Shown: piece by piece, positions 26,150 to 35,515 of the stretch
How the letters are laid out: each line of letters opens with the position of its first letter
Position numbering within the stretch: the stretch's first letter is position 1
Assembly: GCA_018818125.1 (NCBI GenBank)
Contig: JAHISQ010000191.1
Span: forward strand, 25,140-89,139
Source: Candidatus Rifleibacteriota bacterium
GTDB lineage: Bacteria; Muiribacteriota; Ozemobacteria; Ozemobacterales; Ozemobacteraceae
DNA: 64,000 nucleotides
Reading direction: 5' to 3'
Made by a program: the position numbers and the translations under genes
Notes under the pieces: generated by a model
Told to the model about the DNA's origin: nothing
The model's input: the letters and a program-made list of their open reading frames with translations, nothing else
Database searches by the model: none

Positions 26150-26950
26150 ATGCATCAGGAAACATTGACAAAACTTAACAACCTTGCGACTGCCAAGCGT
26201 GATCTGCTGAATGCCGGGCGGGGTCGCTATTTTGTGCTGGCCATGCTGGCCGGTTTTTATGTTGGGCTCGGTATTATTCTTATTTTGACCATAGGTGGTC
26301 AGCTCGGCGCTGACCCGATTAAAAAGACGCTTATGGGCGTCAGCTTCGGGATTGCTCTGAGTCTCGTAATTATGGCGGGATCTGAGCTGTTCACCGGCAA
26401 CAACATGATCATGGCCGCTGCCAGTCTCGATGGCAAGGTGAGCTGGAGTGACACGATCAGAATCTGGAGCTGGTCATGGTTTGGTAACTGGGCGGGCAGC
26501 ATTCTGGTGTCGGTACTGTTTGTTTTGTCTGGACAGGCTGCAGGTTCTACCGGGGTTTTTGCCGGCGTGGTTTCTGCCGCCAAAATGGGCGGATCTGTTC
26601 AGCATCTGTTCTTTCAGGGCTTTTTGTGCAATATCCTGGTTTGTCTTGCCGTTTTGTGTGCCATCAAACTTAAGGAAGAGACCGCAAAGCTGATCATGAT
26701 CTGGTGGTGTCTTTTTGCATTCATCACCAGTGGATTTGAGCACAGTATTGCTAATATGACGGTTTTAACCATTGGCCTGCTTGTTGCTCCCGGCACCGAT
26801 GTTACCATGATGGGCTACTTGTATAACCTCGGCGTTGTTGGCCTCGGCAACCTGTTTGGTGGCGCTCTGATTCTCGGTGGTGGCTACTGGCTTGCCGGCC
26901 GTTGTACCACTGCCAACGACCAATCAGCAGTTTGTTCAGTTGCAAAATGA
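26150..26950 (+). CDS. Formate/nitrite transporter family channel, probably a hydrosulfide channel
   Basis: A 266-residue six-helix FNT-family protein; signature stretches include GVSFGIALSLVIMAGSELFTGNNM (about 65-88), FLCNILVCLAVL (about 165) and SGFEHSIANM (about 198) with the central conserved histidine. FNT channels pass small monovalent anions. It ends an asrABC operon, the same position as the FNT3 channel of Clostridium difficile, which conducts hydrosulfide; by that analogy it would release HS- made by AsrABC. Nitrite or formate remain possible. Start ATG at 26150 has GAGG eight bases upstream; the frame is open from a TTG at 26129. Confidence 0.88.
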   Translation: MHQETLTKLNNLATAKRDLLNAGRGRYFVLAMLAGFYVGLGIILILTIGGQLGADPIKKTLMGVSFGIALSLVIMAGSELFTGNNMIMAAASLDGKVSWSDTIRIWSWSWFGNWAGSILVSVLFVLSGQAAGSTGVFAGVVSAAKMGGSVQHLFFQGFLCNILVCLAVLCAIKLKEETAKLIMIWWCLFAFITSGFEHSIANMTVLTIGLLVAPGTDVTMMGYLYNLGVVGLGNLFGGALILGGGYWLAGRCTTANDQSAVCSVAK

Positions 26951-27076
26951 TTGGCAGGACTGCGTAAGAATCATGCCTGAACCTCATTTTTTTTCTTTTT
27001 GCAGAGCGCAAAAAACTGCTTGTTGAGGCTTCTTCACATGACTTCACCCGGCTTGTACCTGAGTGTTAATCTTGCC

Positions 27077-27104
27077 TTTACAGGTGAAAAAGCTCGAATA
27101 TAAT
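27077..27104 (+). promoter_or_regulatory. Possible sigma70-type promoter for the 27160 gene
   Basis: TTTACA (27077-27082) and a perfect TATAAT (27099-27104) are 16 bases apart. Transcription would start near 27111, 49 bases before the ATG. Confidence 0.45.
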
Positions 27105-27159
27105 ATGATACAATGTATATGAATAGTCATTTTACATGTTGAACTACAAAGGGGTTCTC

Positions 27160-27402
27160 ATGTTTGAGATTTTTTACGGAGTCATTTTCATTCTGGCTGT
27201 TTTATTTTGTCTCTACCTGGTCGCAGGTGGAGGAAAACGACGATGCGCTGATTGCGGATTTGAAGGAGCGCCGAAGCCAAGTCCGTTGGGTTGCCTGTTT
27301 TCTCCACTCGCAATTCTTGCTCCAGACCTCTTTCTTCTTTTTTTTCTTAAAGGCGGCGACGAACCATGCCCGAAATGCGGGAGCAAAAAGTTTAACTATT
27401 GA
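27160..27402 (+). CDS. Small membrane protein with split zinc ribbon
   Basis: An 80-residue protein I do not recognise. A membrane segment at the N-terminus (about 3-22) is followed by CADCGFEG (C-x2-C), a second hydrophobic segment (about 43-65) and CPKCGSKKFNY at the end (C-x2-C). The two cysteine pairs would meet on the same side of the membrane to make a zinc ribbon if both segments span. The ATG has AAGGGG seven bases upstream; the frame extends to 27136. It stands alone between the asr operon and the hybrid kinase. Confidence 0.7.
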   Translation: MFEIFYGVIFILAVLFCLYLVAGGGKRRCADCGFEGAPKPSPLGCLFSPLAILAPDLFLLFFLKGGDEPCPKCGSKKFNY

Positions 27403-27537
27403 TTGAATCGGAGGAAAGCATTTGGTGCTTCGTTCTAAGAGTGCTGGTCTACAATCTCATTTTATCTTGAGAAATATTTATTCACAGAGATCTTTTTTTT
27501 GTTTTTACAGTTCCAATTCAGATAAATATTATTCAAT

Positions 27538-29781
27538 ATGATCGGAAATAACACGCTTATGTTCAATTATTCTCCAGAGACCGCATTGTTGCTTAGCCTT
27601 TTTAGAATATTTCTTAAGGAAGAAGATATAGAGCAAATTGTCGAAGCTGCTTTTAAGCACATTTTACAGGCCGCAAAGTGGGACTATGGGGAATTGTGGG
27701 AATGGGCCCCTGCTTTAAATTTGCTGGTGCTAAAAAGCGTTGAGCATTCTGATAACCCGGCACTGACTGAATTTGCCAGACAAAGCAGGATTGTACGCCT
27801 TGCCATGGGTGAAGGATTGTCGGGGCGGGTTTTTCAAGATAAGACAGCCATTTGGGAAGAAGACATAACAACGCTTTCTGAGCATCTTTTTCCGCGCGTT
27901 AAACTTGCACAGATTGCCGGTCTTAGGGGTGCACTGGGAATTCCCGTTATCATCTCAGATCGCGTCGCATTTGTGATGATTTTCTTTTTATCTCCGCTTC
28001 AGGCTGCGGACAGCAAAGCCGTCGAAATGGTTTCTATGGTTGGAATGCAGCTCGAAATGCCCATTCATTGTCTGCAAACTCGGATGACACTGGAGAAGGC
28101 CAACCATTCCTTCAGCCGAACATTAGAAATACAGACTGCAATTAACAAATTAACTACCTTGCCCTTGAAGAATCAGTCATTTGATACTACTCTTCATGAT
28201 TTTCTGGAAATCATTATTGAGCTTCCATGGTTATCTATAACTCGCAAAGGTTGTCTTTTTCTTGTTGATGAAACAACAGGTCATCTGGTGATGCGCACTC
28301 ATTGTGGCCTGAACCAGGAGATTGTTGAAGCCTGCTCGATTATACCCAGTGGAAAGTGCCTGTGCGGAAGGGTTCTGGAAAGTGGTAAGGCTATATTTAG
28401 ATCATGTGTTGATGACGAGCATGAAATCAGTTATTCCGGAATGGCCGAACATGGCCATTATTGCTCGCCGCTCAAATCAGGAAATGGAAAGATCATCGGC
28501 GTGCTAAACTTTTATGTAAAACATGGGCATGTTTCCGAGCCATGGGAAGTTCAGTTTCTAGACACGGTGTCAAACCTGCTCGCCCAGATTATTGAGAAGG
28601 AAAATGTGCAGGAGCAAAAACGTCGGACGGATCGGCAACTCATGCATTTGCAGCGTGAGGAGTCGATTGGACGTTTGGCAAGCGGGATAGCCCATGATTT
28701 TAACAATTTGCTGGCGGTGATTTTGGGGTATACGGAAATGACGTTCGATTCTCTTCCTGAAGACTTTGTAGCTCGCGAGGATCTTTCCGAAGTTCTGATT
28801 GCCTGTCAGCGAGCTCGTTCTCTCACCAGACAGCTTTTGCTGTTTTCCAGAAATGATGTTGTCGAAAAAGTTAAACTGGATTTGAATGAGGTGGCCAAAA
28901 ACCTTAGCAAGATGCTCGGCCGTCTGATTGGTGAACAGGTTCAACTGGAAGTAATTACATCAGATGAGTCAACTTGCATTATTGGCGATCATGGCCAGAT
29001 GGAGCAGTTGATTCTAAATCTCACTATCAATGCCCGCGATGCCATGCCAATGGGCGGTAGAATCATTATCAAGACGGGAAAAGTAATACACGATGAGACC
29101 GTTTTTGATTCTCTTGCAGGAAAGCACATTGGAGCATTCGCGTATTTAACTGTTACTGACACGGGAACCGGAATGCCACCGGAAGTGCTCAAGAGAATTT
29201 TTGAGCCTTTTTTTACGACTAAGGCTACGGGGGCGGGCACCGGTCTCGGGCTGGCAACGGCAAAACAAATCGTAGACCAGCATGATGGGCAAATCAGTGT
29301 TCAAAGCCAATTGCAGGTGGGAACTCAATTTGCCGTTCGTTTTCCGCTTGCCGAAGGAACAGGAAAACTCTATGTGCCTGGGAGCGAATTGGTCGTCAAA
29401 AGAGGTGTTGGCCAAAGAATTCTTGTGCTGGAAGACGAAAATATTTTGCAGGAATTGGCAATCAAGGTTCTTTCTAAAGGCGGGTACTCTGTTTCTGGAG
29501 CAAGTTGTCCCAGTGACGCTCTCAGGTATTTGTCTGAAAAAGATTGTGATTGCCCGTTTGATCTTGTTTTTTCTGACCTTGTCATGCCAGAAATCAGCGG
29601 ACTGAAATTGTTAGATTTTCTTTGTGAATCTTTTCGTGGAGCAAAAGTGCTGATTACAACCGGTTATATTATTCAGGAGCCGGATTTTCTGGATCAGTTG
29701 AAAAAATCGAAAATTCCATTGCTTCATAAACCCTATTCAGTTCATGAGTTGTTGATAGCCGTAAGTCAGGCTCTTGAATGA
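27538..29781 (+). CDS. Hybrid sensor histidine kinase with two GAF domains and a receiver domain
   Basis: A soluble 747-residue kinase: GAF 1 (about 20-180), GAF 2 (about 200-350; contains CSIIPSGKCLCGRVLESGKAIF, the cysteine-bearing GAF subtype), H-box SIGRLASGIAHDFNNLLAVILGY with phosphoacceptor His (about 384), ATP-binding domain (N box LNLTINARDAM, G1 DTGTGMPP, G2 GAGTGLGLA) and a C-terminal receiver (about 625-745) with acidic LEDE, phosphoacceptor FSDLVMPE and lysine in LLHKPYS. It has no membrane segment, so it should sense a cytoplasmic signal. There is no ribosome site before the ATG at 27538; a second ATG is at 27559. Confidence 0.93.
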   Translation: MIGNNTLMFNYSPETALLLSLFRIFLKEEDIEQIVEAAFKHILQAAKWDYGELWEWAPALNLLVLKSVEHSDNPALTEFARQSRIVRLAMGEGLSGRVFQDKTAIWEEDITTLSEHLFPRVKLAQIAGLRGALGIPVIISDRVAFVMIFFLSPLQAADSKAVEMVSMVGMQLEMPIHCLQTRMTLEKANHSFSRTLEIQTAINKLTTLPLKNQSFDTTLHDFLEIIIELPWLSITRKGCLFLVDETTGHLVMRTHCGLNQEIVEACSIIPSGKCLCGRVLESGKAIFRSCVDDEHEISYSGMAEHGHYCSPLKSGNGKIIGVLNFYVKHGHVSEPWEVQFLDTVSNLLAQIIEKENVQEQKRRTDRQLMHLQREESIGRLASGIAHDFNNLLAVILGYTEMTFDSLPEDFVAREDLSEVLIACQRARSLTRQLLLFSRNDVVEKVKLDLNEVAKNLSKMLGRLIGEQVQLEVITSDESTCIIGDHGQMEQLILNLTINARDAMPMGGRIIIKTGKVIHDETVFDSLAGKHIGAFAYLTVTDTGTGMPPEVLKRIFEPFFTTKATGAGTGLGLATAKQIVDQHDGQISVQSQLQVGTQFAVRFPLAEGTGKLYVPGSELVVKRGVGQRILVLEDENILQELAIKVLSKGGYSVSGASCPSDALRYLSEKDCDCPFDLVFSDLVMPEISGLKLLDFLCESFRGAKVLITTGYIIQEPDFLDQLKKSKIPLLHKPYSVHELLIAVSQALE

Positions 29782-29820
29782 TTTTATATGGAGAGTTCCT
29801 GATGGCCACGACTTTACATG

Positions 29821-29860
29821 AAAAAGCCGGGGCTGCCTTAAATTTGGCAGCCCCGGCTTT
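29821..29860. terminator. Bidirectional rho-independent terminator
   Basis: A 12-bp GC-rich perfect stem (GCCGGGGCTGCC 29826-29837; GGCAGCCCCGGC 29846-29857) flanked by A's on one side and T's on the other. It serves the kinase gene and the convergent amylase gene. Confidence 0.92.
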
Positions 29861-29891
29861 CTGTAATGCTGTATTCAGTGGCAAGCATGGC

Positions 29892-32120
29892 TTATCGCAA
29901 AAAGTCACCATCAACGCCAATTTTGCCGGGTCCGTCAAGCACATAAATGCCGGCAGAGCAGCCCTTGACATTGAAGCTGATGTTACCGTGCGTTACATTG
30001 ATTTCATTGCCGGTTACTGCGTCGCGGTAAAGACCGTTGCGAACGCCGGTTATGCTGATGTTCTGGTCGCCATCGGTAGCCAGGCCAACCACTACATAGC
30101 TTTCGCCATTGTTATGATCTCTGATAAAGCTCATGCCTGAGCCCCATTCGCCAACCTTGCTCATCGGCGCTTTCTGCAGGGCTGGAATCGCGAGACGGAT
30201 CTGGTTAAGGCGTTTGATATGCCGATAGAGCGCATGCTTCTGTGTCTTTTTGATGCTGTCAGCTTCGATGTGGTCGCCAAAATAGGCTCTGCCTGTGCTG
30301 TCTATCGTGTCGGTGTTGCCGCAGATATCCTGGGGAGCGCCGCGCATGAAGGCGATTTCCTCGCCATAATACAGACAGGGTATGCCTCTTATTGTCCAGA
30401 GCATGTTGTATGCTACCGCAGCCATCCAGTCTTCACCTTGGAAACGGTATTTAAAGTCGTTGTCAGGGCCGACATCGTGATTTTGCAGAAAAGTTACCAG
30501 TTGAGTCGCATCGCCGTAAACCCAGTCCATAGACAGTACACTGCCGATACCGTTGAATCCGCCTCGACTGAGGTTGTCGCGGAAGGTTGAGAACAACGAG
30601 AAATCAAGCACTGAAAAGCCTGAGTCGCCGCCAGAATTTGGGTTTCTCGGGTCGTTTCCGAGCCTGGTGTACCACCATGGCCGAATTTCTGATGGGCCGT
30701 TGTCGCCACCGAGATCGCCCCAGCCATGGCCTTTGACCAGGTTTTCACCGAAAACGAAGGTGCCCGGTTTGTGTCTTTTCCAGGTGTTGACGTAGGTCAG
30801 CAGGTCGCCGCGTTCAAGATGTTTTACTGTATCGAGGCGAATCGCATCGACGCCCATGTCGAGATATTTGCAGATCGCCGAGTTGATATAATCTCTTACG
30901 TTTTGTTTTTCAGTAGCCAGGTCAAGGCAGTCGCCGGCCATGTGTTTGGTCTGCAGGGATTTTGGGCTTTCCCAGTCGCCACCAGACATGAAGCCGTCCA
31001 GGTGATACCATTCGGGATCAAGCTTGTTTGCGTCAGTGCCAAAAAAGCGCTCGGGACTGACATCTGCATTCGGAACAGTTGCACCGGTAACCGGGTCAAG
31101 CAGAGGTTCAATGCCTTCGGGGTCAGTCTTGAGACGGGCCTTGAACCATGCCGGAGCCACCGGGTTGTCGTTATCCATGCGGAAAGGCTCTTTGTAATTG
31201 CCGAGATTGCCAGAGTAAGGCCAGTCTGGCGTAACTCCATTTTTGCGGAAATATTTGAGGGGAAGACGGTTGATCCAGACTTTACCGCGAATGCCGTAGT
31301 TCGAAGAGTGGTTGATAACTACATCCTGAATTACCTTAATGCCTCGTTTATGGCACTCTTTGATCACATCTTTATAGGTAGCGCCAGGCGATTCAAGACG
31401 AGGATCTACGCGTGTCCAGTCATAGGCATGATAGCCGTGATAATCCAGGCCGCTACGGTTTTCGACGGGCGGTGTGATCCAGATTGCAGTAAAACCAAGA
31501 TCCTTGAGGTAGTCAAGTTTGCTGATCAGCCCTTTAAAGTCGCCGCGCCAGTGTGGATCGCCTTTTTTGACGCGGTCACGGCAATAAAAGTTGTTTTCGC
31601 TGTCGCCATCGTAAAATCTTGTGGTGATCATGAAATAGATGGTCTCTTCGCGAAAGTCCATGCCAGTCGGCGCGGGTGGGGGAGTTGGCGGTGTCGGTAA
31701 AGCTGGTGGTTCGGGTGGTGCAGGTGGTTGGTTCTGCAGTTTGTCCAGGCTGAATTCACCGTTTTCAGGCGAAAACACAAATTCGTGCCAGCCCGAGCTC
31801 GTGACAGCAGCCTTGATGTTGCCGGCATCCTTAACGACTTTGCCCATCTGCGGCAGGGCTTCAGATATGCTGTCATTGCCCCAGTTCAGTTGCCAGCTGC
31901 CGTTAGCTGTAAACTTGTATTCGATCAGGCCGGCATGCAGAAAAAAACGGGCTTTCCAGAGGCCGTTCTGCACGGTCATTTCACTGGTTTTGGCGTTTAC
32001 CGACCAGCTGTTGAAACTGCCGGCGACGTTAATCTGGCGGTAAGTGTCCTGAGCCTGTACTGTGCATAATGCCAACAGTATCATAAGTAGCAGGGTCGAA
32101 AAGAAGCTGAATTTCTTCAT
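29892..32120 (-). CDS. Secreted alpha-amylase family protein (GH13) with N-terminal starch-binding-like domain
   Basis: A 742-residue exported glycoside hydrolase. Signal peptide 1-23 (ends VQA), an early-set/CBM-like domain (about 25-125; INVAGSFNSW), a proline-rich linker (about 131-150), then the GH13 barrel: VIQDVVINHSS (region I), DAIRLDTVKH with the nucleophile (about 427), FGENLVKG with the acid/base (about 457) and FLQNHDVGPD (about 548), with a C-terminal beta domain. It should cut starch or glycogen outside the cytoplasm, releasing maltodextrins; this might feed the TreY-TreZ-TreS pathway, but no transporter is nearby. GGAG precedes the ATG. Confidence 0.92.
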   Translation of the reverse strand: MKKFSFFSTLLLMILLALCTVQAQDTYRQINVAGSFNSWSVNAKTSEMTVQNGLWKARFFLHAGLIEYKFTANGSWQLNWGNDSISEALPQMGKVVKDAGNIKAAVTSSGWHEFVFSPENGEFSLDKLQNQPPAPPEPPALPTPPTPPPAPTGMDFREETIYFMITTRFYDGDSENNFYCRDRVKKGDPHWRGDFKGLISKLDYLKDLGFTAIWITPPVENRSGLDYHGYHAYDWTRVDPRLESPGATYKDVIKECHKRGIKVIQDVVINHSSNYGIRGKVWINRLPLKYFRKNGVTPDWPYSGNLGNYKEPFRMDNDNPVAPAWFKARLKTDPEGIEPLLDPVTGATVPNADVSPERFFGTDANKLDPEWYHLDGFMSGGDWESPKSLQTKHMAGDCLDLATEKQNVRDYINSAICKYLDMGVDAIRLDTVKHLERGDLLTYVNTWKRHKPGTFVFGENLVKGHGWGDLGGDNGPSEIRPWWYTRLGNDPRNPNSGGDSGFSVLDFSLFSTFRDNLSRGGFNGIGSVLSMDWVYGDATQLVTFLQNHDVGPDNDFKYRFQGEDWMAAVAYNMLWTIRGIPCLYYGEEIAFMRGAPQDICGNTDTIDSTGRAYFGDHIEADSIKKTQKHALYRHIKRLNQIRLAIPALQKAPMSKVGEWGSGMSFIRDHNNGESYVVVGLATDGDQNISITGVRNGLYRDAVTGNEINVTHGNISFNVKGCSAGIYVLDGPGKIGVDGDFLR

Positions 32121-32221
32121 TTTGTGCTCCAGTCAAACATTTTTTTTCTGTGACCGGCAAACTTTCTGAAGAACCAGCCTGCCATGCTGTAGTGTACGTC
32201 TATCTGTGAAGGTCAATAAAC

Positions 32222-32245
32222 CGCAAAACAGGTAACCGTTTTGCG
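32222..32245 (-). terminator. Possible weak terminator after the TerB-like gene
   Basis: CGCAAAAC (32222-32229) and GTTTTGCG (32238-32245) form an 8-bp perfect stem with an 8-base loop, followed on the minus strand by GGTTTATT. The T run is poor, so termination may be partial and the amylase downstream could be read through. Confidence 0.4.
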
Positions 32246-32273
32246 ATTATGAGTCAGAATTTGCCATCGCGTC

Positions 32274-32660
32274 TTATTTGAACAGGTCGGCGGCTTCGGC
32301 GTAAGTCTTGTAAAGCTTCTGAACCCAGTTGCGATAGGCTTTTACGTTATCGTCGCTCATGCCGAAAATCTTTTTGAGACGGTTGATGACCCTGTCTTCT
32401 TCTACCGAAAAATCGCCGTCGCAGGCTGACAGGCCGATTAGTTCGAGCATTACCGCTACCTGTGGGATCTTGTCCGGGAAAAACGCCTTCAGGACTTCGT
32501 CAGAAGGGTTGCAGATCATTTCTGGCTGCCCCATTTCGCCGCTCAAAGATGCAATCATGGCTATTTCATGATCGGTAATGCGGTTGTCGGCTTCGATCAG
32601 CTCTTTGGCCAGACCGAGAAACAGTTTCTGCTGGTTTGCATTGAGATCTTTCAAAAACAT
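32274..32660 (-). CDS. TerB-like protein
   Basis: A 128-residue all-helical protein. The pattern LGLAKELIEADNRITDHEIAMIASL and LIGLSACDGDFSVEEDRVINRLKKIFGMSD, with acidic DxRITDxE and DGDFSxEE loops, matches the TerB/tellurite-resistance fold, whose acidic loops bind metal. Function in most bacteria is unknown; no other ter genes are near. The start ATG at 32658-32660 has GGGAGG upstream; the frame is open to 32726. Stand-alone TerB proteins are common, so nothing beyond the fold should be inferred. Confidence 0.75.
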   Translation of the reverse strand: MFLKDLNANQQKLFLGLAKELIEADNRITDHEIAMIASLSGEMGQPEMICNPSDEVLKAFFPDKIPQVAVMLELIGLSACDGDFSVEEDRVINRLKKIFGMSDDNVKAYRNWVQKLYKTYAEAADLFK

Positions 32661-33031
32661 CCGTAAGCCTCCCGAAAATATGGTTTCTTTCGAGTCCAGC
32701 CTAACAACTTTTACGAAAAATATCAATTATCTTTAATTCAGTGCTCTGGCAACCCTGTGTTTGCTGGTAAATGACGGTTCGTAAAGTGTCTGTATTACCA
32801 TTAAATCAGGGTTTTCACGGCAGATTGTTATGTTTGCCCAAGCCACGAAGAGCAAAATGATTGGACAATATTTGTTAATATCTCTGTTATTCAGTGTGAA
32901 AATTGCTTTTAAAGGCAGACATTCATTTGCAAAATGAGAGATTCTGCGTAATATAATTAAACCGTCTGTGGATGAAAGACAGGTTTTTAATATGCCTTAA
33001 AAGCGAATCTGGCATTTTTTTGGGGGGGAAT
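32661..33031. other. Divergent intergenic region with a possible promoter
   Basis: This 371-bp stretch separates two divergent genes. On the plus strand TTGCAA (32927-32932) and TATAAT (32952-32957), 19 bases apart, could serve the DUF2339 gene, with a leader of about 70 bases. I see nothing else. Confidence 0.4.
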
Positions 33032-35515
33032 GTGGGTGAATTATTCTTTGTAATAATTGTTGGCACAATTGTGATTGGGCCAATATGGTTTTTGATTTGG
33101 GCGATATCGAGCATTTCAAGTTTTGGTAAGAAATTGCGCGAACAGGCCGAAACAATAGAAACGCTGCAGGAACGGCTTGCCAGACTGCAGTCTGGCCTGT
33201 GGCGACTGGAAAAATCTGGCGGCGCAGTTGCTTCTGGTTCGCCGACAGTACAGGCGCAATCTGTTCAGCCGGCTCCCCCAGGATTGGAAAAATCTGGCAA
33301 ACCGGCCAGTGTGAATGCCGATATAGCGCCTCTGCCAACAGGAGCTTTTGCAACAGATCAATCTGATGTATTTCAGGCCGGGCCAGCTAGAACCAGACCT
33401 GCACCGGCTGTAGAAAATGTCGCTCATTCTGAGACTGACAACGCAACAACTGCAGATCCCCATCAGGTAAATGCTTTTTTTGAACAGATTGAGCATGGTT
33501 CGCATGAAGCCATAAGGTCTGGTAATGCAGATTTGTCATCACATCGACACAAAGAGCCACTCGTGCATCCCCAAAAGCCTGCGATTGCTAAGACTGATTG
33601 GAGCAGCATGGATTTTGAGTCCATGATCGGCGGCAATCTGATGAACAAGGCCGGTGCCTTTTTGCTTGTTATTGGCATGGCGCTGTTTCTCAACTACAGT
33701 TTTGCGGCGCTGGGTCCCTGGGCAAAGCTCGCGGCTGGCGCAACTTTTTCCACAATTCTACTGGCCTGGGGAATTTTTCTTGAGCGTAAAAAGAGCGGCA
33801 ACCTCATGGCGGTCGGACTGATCGGCGCTGGCTGGTCGTGCCTTTATCTGACTGCCTTTTCGGCGCATGGTGTAGCCGCGACCAAAGTTATTGAGACGCC
33901 GCTGGTAGGTATGCTGCTGTTAATAGCGGTTTCATGTGGTATGATCGCGCATTCGCTGCGTTATCGATCAGAAGTGGCGACCGGATTGGCTTTTATTTTC
34001 GCCTTTGCCGGGTTGTTTGTCGCCGAGGTTTCGCTGTTCAGTGAGGTTGCCGCCGTCATCATGGCGATCAGCATGCTCGCGATTTCTTGGTATTTCGACT
34101 GGCATCAACTGGCGTCTGCCGGACTTATCTTGACCTACGGTTCTATGTTGGCCCGCCTGAACTGGAACTCACCGCCATCGACGCTTGGCCCGCTGCAGCG
34201 CATAATGTTTTTGCAGCCGCTGTTGCTTGTGCTCTGGTCAACCTTTGAGCTGGTCGGCATGAGCTTTATGCGCCGCAATCCGACGAGCGAAGAGCCGACC
34301 CGCTTTTTGTTTCCAATGAATTTTGTGGCCTATCTGGTAGCTTCGCTGCTGACCTGGCCAATGGTCAAAGAAGCACCGCTCTATTTCCTGGCCGGGTTGA
34401 TCATGGCACAGTATATCGTTACCGGCCTGGCTCGGGGCTTCTGGTGCAGTAATCCAGGGGAAGCTGCCGTCGAAAAGGTGCGCTTTTTTCTGGGCTCGTG
34501 CGAAGACAGCCTGGTCATCGCTGCTGGCGCGCTCTGCTACGGAATCTGGTATCTGTTGCCGGCGCCGGTTGTGGTAATTGGTTGGGCCGTAGTTGGCCTG
34601 ATTCTTGTCGAGATTGCTTATCGGCTGCCATGGCAGTTAATGCGTTTTATCGGGCATCTCATCGTGACCGTAGCATTTTTCAGGGTATTTATCGCCAATC
34701 TTGATATCGCCGGCGCTTCGGCCGGCATCTCACATCGTCTACTCACTGTGGTGCCGGTTATTTTCATGATGCTACATCTCTATTATCGCACCGACACCGA
34801 ATTGAGTTGGGAAGCTTCGCCAACTGGCGGCACCCGTCAATTTGCGCCGGCTTATTCTTATTACGCACTTATTCTGGCAGCGGCATTGGTTCGCTTTGAG
34901 CTTGGCGCTGGCCTTACTCCGCCGATATGGGCCGTCCTTGCGATCGTCATGACCGGGCTGGGGCAAAAGTTGAAAAACGTGCATTTCGGACGGCAGGGCT
35001 TGTATCTGGCTATAGGCGCCATAGGCTATGGTCTCGGCAACGACTGGCACAGCGACAGCATAAATCCGGTGTTGGGCAACCCGTGGGGCATCGGATTGGT
35101 TTCGATCACCTGCCTTTATGCATGCCGTTGGATGACAGGCAATGAGGTCGCAGCGCCGGCAGATTCAATACTGTCAGGACTGGATGCTTTTCGTCAGCAC
35201 ATTTTCTCGCTTGGCGGCTCAATCGGGCTCGCGTATTTGTTATATGTGCAGATTTCTGGCGGCTTTCTGACCCTGGCCTGGTCACTGATGGGTATGGGGC
35301 TGCTCGTCGCTGGTTTTATGTTTAAAGATCGACTGCTGCGCTTCTCCGGACTTGGCCTGGTTCTGCTCTGCATCATCAAGGTTTTTCTCTACGATGCACG
35401 TGTACTCGAAGCGCCGCTGCGCATACTGGCTTTCATGTGTCTTGGCGGGGCTATGATTGCGATTTCGTGGGGTTACACCAGATATAAAGACAGAATCGAG
35501 GAACTGCTCAAATGA
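33032..35515 (+). CDS. DUF2339 polytopic membrane protein
   Basis: An 827-residue integral membrane protein with one N-terminal membrane segment, a coiled coil and a low-complexity Ala/Pro/Gln region (to about 190), then FESMIGGNLMNKAGAFLLVIGMALFLNY, the characteristic DUF2339 start, and about 20 further membrane segments to the C-terminus. The biochemical role of DUF2339 is unknown. I choose GTG at 33032 because GGGGGGG lies at 33022-33028; an in-frame ATG at 32972 has no ribosome site. Its stop overlaps the start of the M48 peptidase gene (ATGA), so the two are made together, suggesting a shared role at the inner membrane. Confidence 0.85.
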   Translation: MGELFFVIIVGTIVIGPIWFLIWAISSISSFGKKLREQAETIETLQERLARLQSGLWRLEKSGGAVASGSPTVQAQSVQPAPPGLEKSGKPASVNADIAPLPTGAFATDQSDVFQAGPARTRPAPAVENVAHSETDNATTADPHQVNAFFEQIEHGSHEAIRSGNADLSSHRHKEPLVHPQKPAIAKTDWSSMDFESMIGGNLMNKAGAFLLVIGMALFLNYSFAALGPWAKLAAGATFSTILLAWGIFLERKKSGNLMAVGLIGAGWSCLYLTAFSAHGVAATKVIETPLVGMLLLIAVSCGMIAHSLRYRSEVATGLAFIFAFAGLFVAEVSLFSEVAAVIMAISMLAISWYFDWHQLASAGLILTYGSMLARLNWNSPPSTLGPLQRIMFLQPLLLVLWSTFELVGMSFMRRNPTSEEPTRFLFPMNFVAYLVASLLTWPMVKEAPLYFLAGLIMAQYIVTGLARGFWCSNPGEAAVEKVRFFLGSCEDSLVIAAGALCYGIWYLLPAPVVVIGWAVVGLILVEIAYRLPWQLMRFIGHLIVTVAFFRVFIANLDIAGASAGISHRLLTVVPVIFMMLHLYYRTDTELSWEASPTGGTRQFAPAYSYYALILAAALVRFELGAGLTPPIWAVLAIVMTGLGQKLKNVHFGRQGLYLAIGAIGYGLGNDWHSDSINPVLGNPWGIGLVSITCLYACRWMTGNEVAAPADSILSGLDAFRQHIFSLGGSIGLAYLLYVQISGGFLTLAWSLMGMGLLVAGFMFKDRLLRFSGLGLVLLCIIKVFLYDARVLEAPLRILAFMCLGGAMIAISWGYTRYKDRIEELLK

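Noticed and set aside
30726..31700. Open 324-codon frame on the plus strand
   Set aside because: It lies wholly antisense to the alpha-amylase gene, has no ribosome site or recognisable domain, and arises from the codon bias of the real gene.
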